Counted from the stretch's first letter, positions 25,733 to 35,314 are shown. The stretch is DNA of 64,000 bases from JAHFPN01 sp963765745 (GCA_963765745.1 CAVXXM010000004.1:124001-188000), one strand, 5' to 3'. The notes: generated from the letters alone by a model not told the origin. Translations and numbers: made by a program.

Positions 25733-26623
25733 ATGACCGGCATAGTCGATGCCCATCATCACGTCTGGCGGCAGGCGGATCTGCCGTGGCTCTCTGGACC
25801 CATGCTGCCGCGCATCTTCGGACCTTATGAGCCGCTGCGGCGCGACTATCCGATCGCGGAGTATCGCGCCGACGCCGAGGCAAATGGCGTTACGCGCTCG
25901 GTCTATGTCCAGGCGAACTGGCAGGCCGCCCGCGCGCTCGACGAGATCGCGTGGGTGCAGTCGGTGGCGGACGCGAGCGGCTGGCCGCACGGCATCGTCG
26001 GCTACGTGGACCTGCTCGCCGAGGATTGCGCGCCCGCGCTCGATGCGGCGATGCAGGCGTCGAAGCTATTGCGCGGCATGCGCATGCAGCTCCACTGGCA
26101 CGAGAACGCGCTCTATCGTTTCGCGCCGCGGCCCGATCTCTGCGACGACCCCAAGGTGCGGAAAAATCTCGCGCGGCTGGCCGAGCACGGGCTGCTGTTC
26201 GAGTTGCAGGTGTTCGCGCCGCAAATGGCAAGTGCCGCGCGGCTCGCGCGCGCGCTGCCGAAATTGCAGTTCGTGCTCCTGCACGCCGGCATGCTGGAGG
26301 ACACGACGCCCGCGGGCATCGCGCTCTGGCGCGCCGGTATCGAGGAACTTGCCCTTTGCCCCAATGTCGCGGTCAAGCTCTCCGGCCTCGGCACATTCGC
26401 GCACAAGGTCGATCGCGATTTCATCGGCTTCGTCACGGCCGAGATGATCGAAAATTTCGGCGCCGAGCGCTGCCTGTTCGGCTCGAATTTCCCGATCGAG
26501 AAGCTGTGGACGGATTATGGAACTTTGCTCGCGGCGCACCAGGCGGCGCTTGCGATATTCTCGGAATCGGAACGCGCGCAGATTTTCTCCGGCACGGCGC
26601 GGCGGATTTACCGGCTCGCTTGA
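25733..26623 (+). CDS. amidohydrolase family protein (TIM-barrel metal-dependent hydrolase)
   Basis: A 296-residue amidohydrolase-2 family protein. DAHHHVWRQADLPWL near the N-terminus carries the HxH metal-binding pattern; VQANW, GYVDLL, MRMQLHW, FVLLHAGM with a further His, and LFGSNFPIEKLW near the end follow the order seen in the lactonase and decarboxylase members of the family. The start is ATG 25733 with a GGAGCGAG ribosome site. It is convergent with cydB, with three bases between stops. Its substrate is likely a lactone or carboxylic acid and is unassigned. Confidence 0.9.
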   Translation: MTGIVDAHHHVWRQADLPWLSGPMLPRIFGPYEPLRRDYPIAEYRADAEANGVTRSVYVQANWQAARALDEIAWVQSVADASGWPHGIVGYVDLLAEDCAPALDAAMQASKLLRGMRMQLHWHENALYRFAPRPDLCDDPKVRKNLARLAEHGLLFELQVFAPQMASAARLARALPKLQFVLLHAGMLEDTTPAGIALWRAGIEELALCPNVAVKLSGLGTFAHKVDRDFIGFVTAEMIENFGAERCLFGSNFPIEKLWTDYGTLLAAHQAALAIFSESERAQIFSGTARRIYRLA

Positions 26624-26626
26624 GCC

Positions 26627-27631
26627 TCAGTGGTAGCCCTCGCCCTCGCGCACCTTGCCGCGGAAGATCCAGTACACGAACACGATGTAGCCGAGGATTA
26701 TCGGCAGCAGTATCAATGTGCCGATCAGCATGAAAATCTGGCTCGAAGGATGCGCCGCGGTTTGCCAGACCGTGAGCGTCGGCGGCACCAGATAGGGATA
26801 GTTCGAGATCACAATGCCGAGATAGCCGAGCAGGAACAGCAGGATCGCCGCCAGGAACGGCAGCACCTCGCGCTTGGCCTCGAGCCACTCCCAGCACGCC
26901 CAGGCCACCACCGCGGTGACCAGCGGCACCGGCCACAGCAGGAAGATGTTCGGCGCCGTGAACCAGCGGGCCGCGATGCGCTCGAAGGCGATCGGCGTCC
27001 ACACGCTCACGATCGCCATGAAGGCGAGCACCAGGAGCAGCAGCAGCTTCGCGTGTTCGCGCGCGCGCTCGGCGACCGGGCCTTCGGTCTTCATGGCGAG
27101 CCACGTCGCGCCGAGCAACCCATAACCCGCGACGATGCCGAGGCCGCAGAGCGCCGCGAACGGCGTCGCCCAGTCGAACGGCCCGCCGGCGAACTGGCCG
27201 TTGCGCACCACGATGCCCTGGATCAGGCCGCCCAAGATCACGCCTTGGCTGAAGGCCGCGAGCGTCGAGCCCGCGCAGAAGGCGATGTTCCAGTAGATCT
27301 TGCTGGTGTGCGCGATGTGGCGAAACTCGAAGGCGACACCGCGGAACACGAGCGCGAGCAACATCACGATCACCGGCAGATAGAATGCCGGCATGATCAC
27401 CGCATAGGCCTGCGGGAAGGCGACCAGCAGCCCGGCGCCGCCGAGCACCAGCCAGGTTTCGTTGCCGTCCCAGAACGGCGCGATCGAAGCGATCATCTGG
27501 TCGCGCTCGCGCTCGGTCTTGGCGGTCGGAAACAGGATGCCGACGCCGAGGTCGAAGCCGTCGAGGATCACGTAGAACGCGACCGCGGTGCCGATCAGCG
27601 CCGCCCAGATCACCGGCAGATACCATTCCAT
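26627..27631 (-). CDS. cydB: cytochrome bd-type quinol oxidase subunit II
   Basis: A 334-residue integral membrane protein with about eight to nine transmembrane segments. It opens with the family's YLPVIWAALIGTAVAFYVILDGFDLG and continues with the WDGNETWLVLGGAGLLVAFP signature. It pairs with CydA to form the high-affinity terminal oxidase that reduces O2 with ubiquinol. It lies 16 bp after cydA. No cydX-sized frame follows it: the next stop codon is that of the convergent amidohydrolase three bases away. cydDC, needed for assembly elsewhere, are not in the window. Confidence 0.96.
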   Translation of the reverse strand: MEWYLPVIWAALIGTAVAFYVILDGFDLGVGILFPTAKTERERDQMIASIAPFWDGNETWLVLGGAGLLVAFPQAYAVIMPAFYLPVIVMLLALVFRGVAFEFRHIAHTSKIYWNIAFCAGSTLAAFSQGVILGGLIQGIVVRNGQFAGGPFDWATPFAALCGLGIVAGYGLLGATWLAMKTEGPVAERAREHAKLLLLLVLAFMAIVSVWTPIAFERIAARWFTAPNIFLLWPVPLVTAVVAWACWEWLEAKREVLPFLAAILLFLLGYLGIVISNYPYLVPPTLTVWQTAAHPSSQIFMLIGTLILLPIILGYIVFVYWIFRGKVREGEGYH

Positions 27632-27647
27632 GGCGCTCTCCCGTCCT

Positions 27648-29048
27648 CTAGCTGCGCTGGCCGAGCGCTTCGCGCGCGGCTTCCTCGGCGGCCGAAAGCG
27701 GCCGGCTCGGCAGGCCGTGCTCCGAGGGCTGGACCATGCGGCCCTCCGGCCCCTTCGCGATCAGCCGGTTGATGTAATAGATGCCCATCGAGAACACGAT
27801 GCCGTAGACCACGACGAACAGCGCGAGCGAAGTCGCGATCGCGCCGCCCGGCACCGGGGAGGCGGCGTCGGCGGTGCGCAGGATCCCTTGCACGAGCCAC
27901 GGCTGCCGCCCGCTCTCGGTCACCACCCAGCCCGCGATGACGGCGACGAAGCCCGCCCACCAGACGTGCGCCGAGGGCCACAGGAACCAGCGCGCGTCGA
28001 ATAGGCGGCCGCGCCGCCACAGCATCATGCCGACCCAGGCCGCGCCGATCATGGCGAGGCCGATCAGTACCATCAGCCGGAACGCGAAGAACACCAGCGG
28101 CACCGGCGGCCGGTCGCGCGCCGGCACGCTCTTCAATCCCGGAAACAGCCCGTTCGGATCGTGGGTGATCAGGAGCGAGCCGCCCTTGGGGATCGAGAGC
28201 GCGTAGAGATTTTTCTCCGTCTTTTCGTCGGGCCAGGCGAAGACGTGGAAGTCGCCGGGCTTGGTTCCGTCCCAGTGCCCTTCCATGGCCGCGACCTTGA
28301 TCGGTTGGTATTTCGCGGTGTTCAGCCCGTGCAGGTCGCCGATGACGAGCTGCAGCGGCGCCACGATGGCGGCGAAGCCGACCGCCATGCGCACCATGGT
28401 CTTGGCCTGCTCGACGTGCCGCCCGGCGAGCAGATAGCGCGCGCCGACCGCGAGCACGACGAAGGCGGTCGTGAGATACGCCGCGTTCAGCATGTGCGCC
28501 AGGCGATAGGGGAAGCTCGGATTGAACACGATGGTGAGCCAGTCCACCGGGTAGACGATGCCGTCGCGGATCGCGTGGCCCGTGGGCGTCTGCATCCAGC
28601 TATTGGCCGAGAGAATCCAGAACGCCGACATCGACGTGCCGACCGCCACCGCAAAACACGCAAACACGTGCAGCCAGGGCGGCACCCGGTTCCAGCCGAA
28701 CAGCATGATACCGAGGAAGGTCGCTTCCAGAAAAAAAGCGGTCAGCACCTCGTAGCCCATGAGCGGACCTACGATGTTGCCGGCCACGAGCGAGAAGCGG
28801 CTCCAGTTGGTGCCGAACTGGTACGAGAGCACGATCCCGGACACCACCCCCATCCCGAACGAGACCGCGAAAATCTTGGTCCAGAAACGCGCGATGAGAT
28901 GATAGTGATCGCGCCCCGTGCGCAGCCACATCACCTCGAGCGTCGCGATATAGGCCGAAAGCCCGATGGTGAAGGTCGGGAAGATGATGTGGAAGGTGAC
29001 GGTGAAGGCGAACTGGATGCGGGCGAGGAGCTGGGGGTCGAAATCCAT
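27648..29048 (-). CDS. cydA: cytochrome bd-type quinol oxidase subunit I, short Q-loop
   Basis: A 466-residue haem-bearing subunit with nine transmembrane segments. It begins with LARIQFAFTVTFHIIFPTFTIG, the His of this region ligating haem b595, and later has GRQPWLVQGILRT, the GRQPW motif of the quinol site. E. coli CydA is about 520 residues; the shortened hydrophilic Q-loop places this protein with the cyanide-insensitive (CioA-like) subgroup, an inference from length. It heads the cydAB unit. The divergent purine permease lies 300 bp away. Confidence 0.95.
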   Translation of the reverse strand: MDFDPQLLARIQFAFTVTFHIIFPTFTIGLSAYIATLEVMWLRTGRDHYHLIARFWTKIFAVSFGMGVVSGIVLSYQFGTNWSRFSLVAGNIVGPLMGYEVLTAFFLEATFLGIMLFGWNRVPPWLHVFACFAVAVGTSMSAFWILSANSWMQTPTGHAIRDGIVYPVDWLTIVFNPSFPYRLAHMLNAAYLTTAFVVLAVGARYLLAGRHVEQAKTMVRMAVGFAAIVAPLQLVIGDLHGLNTAKYQPIKVAAMEGHWDGTKPGDFHVFAWPDEKTEKNLYALSIPKGGSLLITHDPNGLFPGLKSVPARDRPPVPLVFFAFRLMVLIGLAMIGAAWVGMMLWRRGRLFDARWFLWPSAHVWWAGFVAVIAGWVVTESGRQPWLVQGILRTADAASPVPGGAIATSLALFVVVYGIVFSMGIYYINRLIAKGPEGRMVQPSEHGLPSRPLSAAEEAAREALGQRS

Positions 29049-29348
29049 CGCGGTCCTCCGCCATCGGGGAATTGCGTATCCTCGCGCCGATTATCTCTCG
29101 CCGGGTGGCGAAGCTATGTCCGCCGCGCCATGGCGCCCGAGTTATTCACCGCCGCTGTTCGCATCCCTCGCATCGAAAAGTAAAGCCAGGTCAATGGATT
29201 AGCCGGCGGCTGTGGGCGCGGCGGTCGCGCTGCCTCTATCGCGTTGGAAAACCTCCCAACTCGGCGGAAACTTGTCCGTCCGGAACTTTTCCGGCCGGGC
29301 GACACACGGGGCAGGCGAGGCGCAACCTTCGCCGCACAGGGGGAATTC
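29049..29348. other. intergenic region between divergent cydA and purine permease
   Basis: These 300 bases separate two divergent genes and should contain both promoters. I see no CDS, tRNA or repeat. AAAAGTAAAGCCAGGTCAATGG near 29177 is the most AT-rich part. No FNR-like TTGAT-N4-ATCAA box was recognised upstream of cydA. Confidence 0.6.
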
Positions 29349-30710
29349 ATGGCCACCAGCAAGGAAAAGGCAGCCAAGCCAGCCAAGCCTTCCGCGTTAA
29401 AGCCATCGGCGTTCGAGACGAGTCTCGACAATTATTTCGGTCTCACGCGGCTGCGCACCGACGTGCGCACCGAGGCGATCGCCGGTCTCACCACGTTCCT
29501 CACCATGGCCTACATCATCTTCGTCAACCCGGCGATCCTCGCCAACGCCGGCATGGACAAGAACGCGGTGTTCGTCGCCACCTGTCTCGCCGCCGCGGTC
29601 TGCACGCTGGTGATGGGGCTGTACGCCAATTATCCGATCGCGCTGGCGCCCGGCATGGGGCTCAACGCCTTCTTCGCCTTCACCATCGTGCTCACCTACA
29701 AGTACACGTGGCAGCAGGCGCTGGCGGCCGTGTTCCTGTCCGGCGTGCTGTTCCTGCTGATCTCGGTATTCAAGATCCGCGAGTACATCATCAACGCGAT
29801 CCCCTACAACATGAAGCTCGCGATCTCGGCGGGCGTCGGCCTGTTCCTCGGCATCATCGCGCTCGAACAGGCCAAGATCGTGGTCGATCACCCGGCGACG
29901 CTGGTGACGCTCGGCAGCCTCAAGAATCCGGTAGCGGTGCTCTGCCTGTTCGGCTTCGTGCTGATCGCGGCATTGAATCACCGGAAAATTCTCGGCGGCA
30001 CGCTGATCGGAATTATCGTCGTGACCTTGATCGGAATTCCGTTCGGCCTCGTGCAGTTTTCCGGCATCGTGTCGATGCCGCCGTCGATCGCGCCGACCTT
30101 CCTCAAATTCGACTTCTCGCGCACCTTCGAGCTCTCCTTCATCGTCGTGGTGCTCACGCTCCTGCTGGTCGATCTGTTCGACAACGCCGGCACGCTGATC
30201 GGCGTCACCCACCGCTCGGGGCTCCTGGACAAGCAGGGCCGGCTCCCGCGCATGCGCCAGGCGCTGATCTCCGACAGCTTCGCCGCCATGTTCGGCTCCG
30301 CGGTCGGCACCTCGACCACGACGAGCTACATCGAAAGCTCCGCCGGCGTCGCCGCCGGCGGCCGCACCGGCTTGACCGCGGTATTCGTCGCGATCCTGTT
30401 CCTGCTGGCGCTGTTCTTCGCGCCCTTGGCGAGCATGATCCCGGCTTACGCCTCGTCGGCGGCGCTGCTGTTCGTCGCCTGCCTGATGGCGCGCGGCCTT
30501 GCCGAGATGGACTGGAAGGACATCACCGAATACGCGCCGGCGGTGATCTGCGCCGTCGCCATGCCGCTGACCTACTCGATCGCGACCGGCATCGGGCTCG
30601 GCTTCCTCACCTATGCGGTGATCAAGATCCTGGCCGGCCGCAGCGAGGAGGCGACGCCGGCGGTGATCGGCATCGCCATCCTGTTCGGCATCAAGTTCGC
30701 AGTCGGCTGA
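29349..30710 (+). CDS. NCS2-family purine permease (AzgA-like)
   Basis: A 453-residue transporter of the AzgA-type NCS2 group, which imports hypoxanthine, adenine and guanine with protons. It has about 12-14 membrane segments. Signatures are TRLRTDVRTEAIAGLTTFLTMAYI at the start, LAPGMGLNAFFAFT, VDLFDNAGTLIGVTHRSGLLD, and GTSTTTSYIESSAGVAAGGRTG. The start ATG 29349 is preceded by a GGGGGAA site; the open frame extends upstream to 29244 but that part lacks membrane character and is shadow. The N-terminal AAKPAKPSALKPSA stretch is low-complexity. Confidence 0.93.
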   Translation: MATSKEKAAKPAKPSALKPSAFETSLDNYFGLTRLRTDVRTEAIAGLTTFLTMAYIIFVNPAILANAGMDKNAVFVATCLAAAVCTLVMGLYANYPIALAPGMGLNAFFAFTIVLTYKYTWQQALAAVFLSGVLFLLISVFKIREYIINAIPYNMKLAISAGVGLFLGIIALEQAKIVVDHPATLVTLGSLKNPVAVLCLFGFVLIAALNHRKILGGTLIGIIVVTLIGIPFGLVQFSGIVSMPPSIAPTFLKFDFSRTFELSFIVVVLTLLLVDLFDNAGTLIGVTHRSGLLDKQGRLPRMRQALISDSFAAMFGSAVGTSTTTSYIESSAGVAAGGRTGLTAVFVAILFLLALFFAPLASMIPAYASSAALLFVACLMARGLAEMDWKDITEYAPAVICAVAMPLTYSIATGIGLGFLTYAVIKILAGRSEEATPAVIGIAILFGIKFAVG

Positions 30711-30779
30711 CGCATTAGCGATTGGCGGGGCGGCGAGGGGAGGCTACCCTCGCCGCCCTGTCGTTGTGGGAGGAGTAAA

Positions 30780-31146
30780 ATGCCCGTCCTGAAAGGCTAC
30801 GGCTCGCTCAAGCAGATTTCCGAGGAGCGGATCACCGATAAGATCACCCGCCGCGTGCTGTCCGGCGACAAGACCATGCTGGTCTGGTGGACCATGAAGG
30901 CCGGCGCCCACGCCGGCGCGCACCAGCCATCCGCACGAGCAGATTTTCTGGATGCTCAAGGGCCGCATGGATTTCCGCCTCGGCGACGAGCGCCGCAGCT
31001 GCGGCCCCGGCGACGTCGGCGTGATCCCCGGCGGCGTCGAGCACGAGGCCTGGTTTCCCGAGGACACCGAGGTGATCGACGTGTTCGCGCCGCGCCGCGA
31101 GGAATTCCTCACCGGCGAAATCCCCGCCTATATGCGGCAAGCCTGA
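30780..31146 (+). CDS. cupin domain-containing protein; one frameshift
   Basis: A small cupin of about 121 residues. The first half (MPVLKGYGSLKQISEERITDK onwards) and second half (MLKGRMDFRLGDE, VIPGGVEHEAWFPEDTEVIDVFAP) are in frames 3 and 1. The join is near 30928: CAGCCATCC in place of CAGCATCC would be an extra C, and removing it gives HQHPHEQIFWML, restoring the metal-binding HxH(x)4E motif that is otherwise missing. The second cupin motif is PGGVEHEAW. Ligand is unknown. The SDR gene follows 15 bp downstream. Confidence 0.85.
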
Positions 31147-31161
31147 CTTCAACAAGCCTTG

Positions 31162-31980
31162 ATGAACCCCTCCGGCAAGACCGTCCTCGTCACGGGTTCC
31201 ACCGACGGCCTCGGCCGCGAGGTCGCCACGCGCCTGGCGGCGCTGGGCGCGCGCGTGCTCGTGCATGGCCGCGACCGCGCGCGCGGCGAAGAGGTGCTGA
31301 AAGCGATCGGCGGCGCCAAGGCCGGTCATGCCTTCTATCAGGCCGATCTCTCCTCGCTCGCCGAGGCGCGGCGGCTCGCCGCCGAGGTGCTGCGCGACCA
31401 CGACCGGCTCCATGTGCTGGTCAACAATGCCGGCATCGGAGTGTCGACGCCCGCTGGCGGGCGCCTGACCAGCGCCGACGGCTTCGAGCTGCGCTTCGCG
31501 GTCAACTATCTCTCCCACTTCCTGCTCACCTATCTGCTGCTGCCGACGATCAAGCAGAGCGCGCCCGCGCGCATCGTGAACGTCGCCTCGCTCGGCCAGC
31601 AGGCGCTCGAGTTCGACGACGTCATGCTGGAGAAGGCCTACGACAGCGCGCGCGCCTATCGGCAAAGCAAGCTCGCGCAGATCATGTTCACCATGGATCT
31701 GGCCGACGAGCTGGAGGGCGCCGGCATTACGGTGAACTCGCTGCATCCGGCGACCTTCATGAACACTGGCATGGTGCTGCGCGGCGGCGGCACGCCGCAG
31801 ACCACCGTGGCCCAGGGCGCCGACGCGACGATGAACGTGATCGTGTCGGATGCGCTCGAAGGCCGCGGCGGGCTCTTCTTCAACAGCCTCGTCGAGCAGC
31901 GCGCCAACGATCAGGCCTATGACGCGGAGGCGCGGAAGAAACTGCGCGCGCTGAGTTTGCAGTTGACCGGGCTCGCCTGA
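31162..31980 (+). CDS. short-chain dehydrogenase/reductase
   Basis: A 272-residue SDR with Rossmann fold. The cofactor site reads VTGSTDGLGREVATRLA (TGxxxGxG), NNAGIG follows, and the active site is YRQSKLAQ (YxxxK) with the Ser in NVASLG. The pattern resembles the retinol dehydrogenase/WW-oxidoreductase-like group. Preference is probably NADP(H), judging from the Arg downstream of the second strand; this is inference. The ATG 31162 start follows a TTG in the same frame. The cupin gene precedes it closely, so both may be one transcript. Confidence 0.92.
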   Translation: MNPSGKTVLVTGSTDGLGREVATRLAALGARVLVHGRDRARGEEVLKAIGGAKAGHAFYQADLSSLAEARRLAAEVLRDHDRLHVLVNNAGIGVSTPAGGRLTSADGFELRFAVNYLSHFLLTYLLLPTIKQSAPARIVNVASLGQQALEFDDVMLEKAYDSARAYRQSKLAQIMFTMDLADELEGAGITVNSLHPATFMNTGMVLRGGGTPQTTVAQGADATMNVIVSDALEGRGGLFFNSLVEQRANDQAYDAEARKKLRALSLQLTGLA

Positions 31981-31987
31981 ATTCACC

Positions 31988-32004
31988 TCTCCCCACTGGG
32001 GAGA
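31988..32004. terminator. weak hairpin between convergent genes
   Basis: TCTCCCC and GGGGAGA form a 7-bp stem with a three-base loop between the SDR stop and the convergent glycosylase stop. No T-run follows, so it may be a short dispersed palindrome rather than a terminator. Confidence 0.35.
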
Positions 32005-32010
32005 AGGAAG

Positions 32011-32814
32011 TCACTTCGTCGCCAGCGCCTTCTTCAGCGCGAGAAAATCCCGCCACGAATGGCGCTTCTCGTTCGGCGAGCGCAGCAGATACGCCGGATG
32101 GAACATCACCAGCGCGCGGATCGTGCGCGTGCCGGTGTCGTAATCGACCCAACGGCCGCGCACGCCGCGGATGCCTTCGTTGATCCCCAGTAGCGTCTGC
32201 ATCGCAGGCTTGCCCATGACGACGAGAAAGTCGGGGTTGGCGAGCTCGATCTGGCGGCGGATGAACGGCAGGCAAATTGACAATTCCTGCGGCGTCGGCG
32301 TGCGGTTGCCCGGCGGCCGCCACGGCACGATGTTGGCGATATAGACCTCGCTGCGCTTCAGGCCGATCGCGGCGATCATGCGGTCCAAGAGTTTCCCCGA
32401 GCGGCCGACGAACGGCAGCCCCTCGCGGTCCTCCTCCGCGCCCGGCGCCTCGCCTACGAACATCACGCGCGCGCCCGGCGTGCCGTCGGCGAACACGAGC
32501 TGCGTGGCGGTGGTCGAAAGCGCGCAACCCTCGAAACGCGCGAGCGTGTCGCGCAATTCCTCGAGCGTCTGCGCGCGCTTGGCCGCCACGCGCGCTTCCA
32601 TGACGGCGGAATCGGGAGTGGCGGGCGGCGCGGCCTCCGCGCGCGGGATGGGAGCAATGATCGGGAGCGGGCGGAGTGCCTGAATGGCCGGGGCAGGAGT
32701 CTCGTTCGCGGGCTGAGCGAACCGATTGACTGGCTTTTCCTCCAACGCCACATCGACCCCGGCCTCCACATGGAAGGCGAGGATTTCACGCAGCGATGGA
32801 TTCGGCTCGGCCAT
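32011..32814 (-). CDS. uracil-DNA glycosylase, family 4/5-like
   Basis: A 267-residue DNA repair protein. The UDG fold signatures are MFVGEAPGAEEDREGLPFVGR (motif A), NIVPWRPPGNRTPTP and MFHPAYLLRSP (motif B His). In classical family 4 enzymes four Cys bind a 4Fe-4S cluster. Here two of these positions appear altered: the first Cys of CxxC aligns with Phe in RFEGC, and the Cys before RPPGNR is Trp. The remaining candidates are the Cys in EGCAL and ICLPF. The N-terminal ~80 residues are Pro/Ala-rich. ATG 32814 has no strong ribosome site. Confidence 0.87.
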   Translation of the reverse strand: MAEPNPSLREILAFHVEAGVDVALEEKPVNRFAQPANETPAPAIQALRPLPIIAPIPRAEAAPPATPDSAVMEARVAAKRAQTLEELRDTLARFEGCALSTTATQLVFADGTPGARVMFVGEAPGAEEDREGLPFVGRSGKLLDRMIAAIGLKRSEVYIANIVPWRPPGNRTPTPQELSICLPFIRRQIELANPDFLVVMGKPAMQTLLGINEGIRGVRGRWVDYDTGTRTIRALVMFHPAYLLRSPNEKRHSWRDFLALKKALATK

Positions 32815-32907
32815 GCGCTTGACGTAGCGGCAATCGGGCGGAGCGGAAAGCGGATTGTATTGGCCCGGGAAAGAGGGGAAAACTCCCGAAGGCGAACGAG
32901 GAAACCG

Positions 32908-34565
32908 ATGGCCGATCTGCCCCCGCGCGAGAGCATGGAATTCGACGTGGTGATCGTGGGCGCCGGGCCCGCGGGGCTGGCGGCCGCTATTCGCCTGAAG
33001 CAGCTCTCGCCCGACATCAACGTCGATGGTGGTCGAGAAGGGCTCCGAGGTCGGCGCGCATATCCTCTCGGGCGCCGTCATCGACCCGATCGGCCTCGAC
33101 CGGCTGTTGCCCGAATGGCGCCAGGAGAAGGACACCCCGATCAAGACGCCGGTCACCGAAGATCGTTTCTACTGGCTCGGGCCCGCCGGCGCGTTGCGCG
33201 TGCCGAATTTCCTGATGCCGCCGCTACTGTCCAACCACGGAAACTACGTCGTATCGCTCGGCAACGTGTGCCGCTGGCTTGCGAAGAAAGCCGAGGCGCT
33301 CGGCGTGGAAATCTATCCGGGCTTCGCCGCCGCCGAGGTGCTGTACGACGCCAACGGCGCGGTGGCCGGCATCGCCACCGGCGACATGGGCGTCGGCAAG
33401 GATGGCAAGCCCAAGGACGGCTTCACGCGGGGCATGGAGCTGCGCGGGAAATACACGCTGCTCGCCGAAGGAGCGCGCGGCTCGCTTTCGAAACAGATCA
33501 TCGACCGCTTCGAGCTCTCACGCGACCGCGAGCCGCAGAAATTCGGCATCGGGCTGAAGGAACTCTGGAAAGTCGCGCCGGAAAAACATCATCCCGGCCT
33601 GGTGCAGCACACTTTCGGCTGGCCGCTCGACAATTCCACCGGCGGCGGCTCGTTCGTCTATCACATGGAGGATCAGCAGGTCGTCGTCGGCTTCGTCGTG
33701 CATCTGAATTACGCGAACCCCTATATCGGCCCGTTCGACGAGTTCCAGCGCTTCAAGCAGCACCCGCTGATCCGCCCCACGCTCGAGGGCGGCAAGCGAA
33801 TTTCCTATGGCGCGCGCGCCATCAGCGAAGGTGGCTGGCAGTCGGTGCCCAAGCTCGTGTTCCCCGGCGGCGCGCTGGTGGGCTGCGCCGCGGGTTTCAT
33901 GAACGTGCCGCGCATCAAGGGCAGCCACAACGCGATCCTGTCGGGCGTGTATGGCGGCCGAAGCGGTGGCGGCGGCGCTCGCGACCGGCCGCGCCAGCGA
34001 CGAGCTGCTCGCCTACGACGCCGCCTGGCGCGGCTCGGCGATCGGCGAAGACTTATACAAGGTGCGAAACTTCAAGCCGTTCTGGTCGAAGCTCGGCACC
34101 GTGCTCGGCTTCGCCTTCGGCGGCCTCGACATGTGGCTGAACACGCTGTTCCGCTTCTCGCCCTTCGGCACGCTCCGGCACGGCAAGACCGATGCGGCGT
34201 GCCTAAAGCCCGCCTCAAACTTCAAGCCGATCGTTTATCCCAAGCCCGACGGCATCATCACTTTCGACAAGCTCTCCTCGGTGTTCCTGTCCAACACCAA
34301 CCACGAGGAGGCCCAGCCCGTGCATCTGCTCGTCGCCGACATGGCGCTGCAGAAAAAGAGCGAGCACGACGTTTATGCCGGCCCGAGCGCGCGCTATTGC
34401 CCGGCGGGGGTCTATGAATGGGTCGAGGACGCCAGCGGTTCGCGTTTCCAGATCAACGCGCAGAACTGCGTCCACTGCAAGACTTGCGACATCAAGGATC
34501 CCAACGGCAACATCACCTGGGTCCCGCCCGAAGGCGGCGGCGGGCCGAACTATCCGAACATGTGA
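32908..34565 (+). CDS. electron transfer flavoprotein-ubiquinone oxidoreductase; two frameshifts
   Basis: ETF-QO passes electrons from ETF, and so from fatty-acid and amino-acid oxidation, to ubiquinone. The total length is about 552 residues. An FAD motif VVIVGAGPAGLAAAIRLKQL opens it; VVEKGSEVGAHILSGAVIDP follows; the C-terminal cluster domain carries RYCPAGVYEW and NCVHCKTCDIKDP, giving the four Cys for 4Fe-4S. The frame shifts near 33023 (an extra base before GTGGTCGAGAAG) and near 33950 (GTGTATGGCG in place of GTGATGGCG). Removing one base at each restores a full protein. ATG 32908 has AGGA ahead. Confidence 0.92.
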
Positions 34566-34572
34566 CGGTGCC

Positions 34573-34992
34573 ATGCCCCTTTCCCCTGCCGCGCAGACGT
34601 CGCTCGCCAAATGGCGCGAGATGGTGGCCAGCCGCGACCTCACTGGGCTCGAATCGATCGTGGCAATCGACGCGATTTTCCGCTCGCCGGTGGCCTATCC
34701 GCCCTATCCGGGGCGGGAAGCCGTGTGCCTGGTGCTGCGCGCGGCCGAGGCGGTGTTTGAGGATTTCGTCTATCACCGCGAATTCGTCTCCGGCCCGCAC
34801 GACATCGCGCTCGAATTTTCCGCCCGTATCGGCGACAAGAAGCTGAAGGCCATCGACCTCGTTCGTTTCAACGAGGCCGGGCTGATTCAGGAATTCGAGG
34901 TCATGGTGCGGCCCGCCACCGGGCTGATGGCGCTCGGCGCCGCGATGCAGGCCAGGCTCGGCCGTGCCGCGAAAGGCTTGAAGGGCGGGTGA
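34573..34992 (+). CDS. NTF2-like/SnoaL-like domain protein
   Basis: A 139-residue protein with the cone-like alpha/beta fold typical of NTF2/SnoaL proteins, judged from the pattern LAKWREMVASRDLTGLESIV, then PVAYPPYPGREAVCLVLRAA and IALEFSARIGDKKLKAIDLVRFNEAGLIQEFEVMVRP. The C-terminal tail is helical. It starts seven bases after the ETF-QO stop, so it may be in the same transcript. A catalytic or binding role is not established; many relatives carry small hydrophobic ligands. Confidence 0.85.
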   Translation: MPLSPAAQTSLAKWREMVASRDLTGLESIVAIDAIFRSPVAYPPYPGREAVCLVLRAAEAVFEDFVYHREFVSGPHDIALEFSARIGDKKLKAIDLVRFNEAGLIQEFEVMVRPATGLMALGAAMQARLGRAAKGLKGG

Positions 34993-35000
34993 GGGCGCGG

Positions 35001-35213
35001 TCAGCGCGTCATCATCATCGCCGCGGCCATCAGCGCCGCCACCGCCGCCGCCATGATGGTGATATGCAGAGGGCTGCTGAACATGTGCCGCAGCATTCCG
35101 AAGCGCGCGCCCTCCGGCATCAGGGTCATGCCGCACTTCGGGCACTTGCCCGGACTCGGCTGACGCACCTCCGAATGCATCGGACACGTATAGACGGTCG
35201 GCTTCTGATCCAT
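35001..35213 (-). CDS. heavy-metal-binding domain protein with one membrane segment
   Basis: A 70-residue protein. The first 35 residues match the heavy-metal-binding domain of copper and zinc exporters: VYTCPMHSEVRQ followed by GKCPKCGMTLMP. The Cys-Pro-Met-His and Cys-x-x-Cys-Gly-Met residues are the likely metal ligands. The remainder, SSPLHITIMAAAVAALMAAAMM, is one transmembrane helix. Such domains usually sit at the N-terminus of CopA or CusB, so a free copy with its own anchor may act as a metal-trapping or delivery protein. No metal exporter is adjacent. Confidence 0.85.
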   Translation of the reverse strand: MDQKPTVYTCPMHSEVRQPSPGKCPKCGMTLMPEGARFGMLRHMFSSPLHITIMAAAVAALMAAAMMMTR

Positions 35214-35314
35214 GCGCTGCCTCGCAAATTACTGAATGTGCAAGGATGCTCCGCTGAATCGAACTCGCCTTGATTCACATCAACGGCGCTTCTCTCCAGC
35301 CGCGCGTAAACGAA

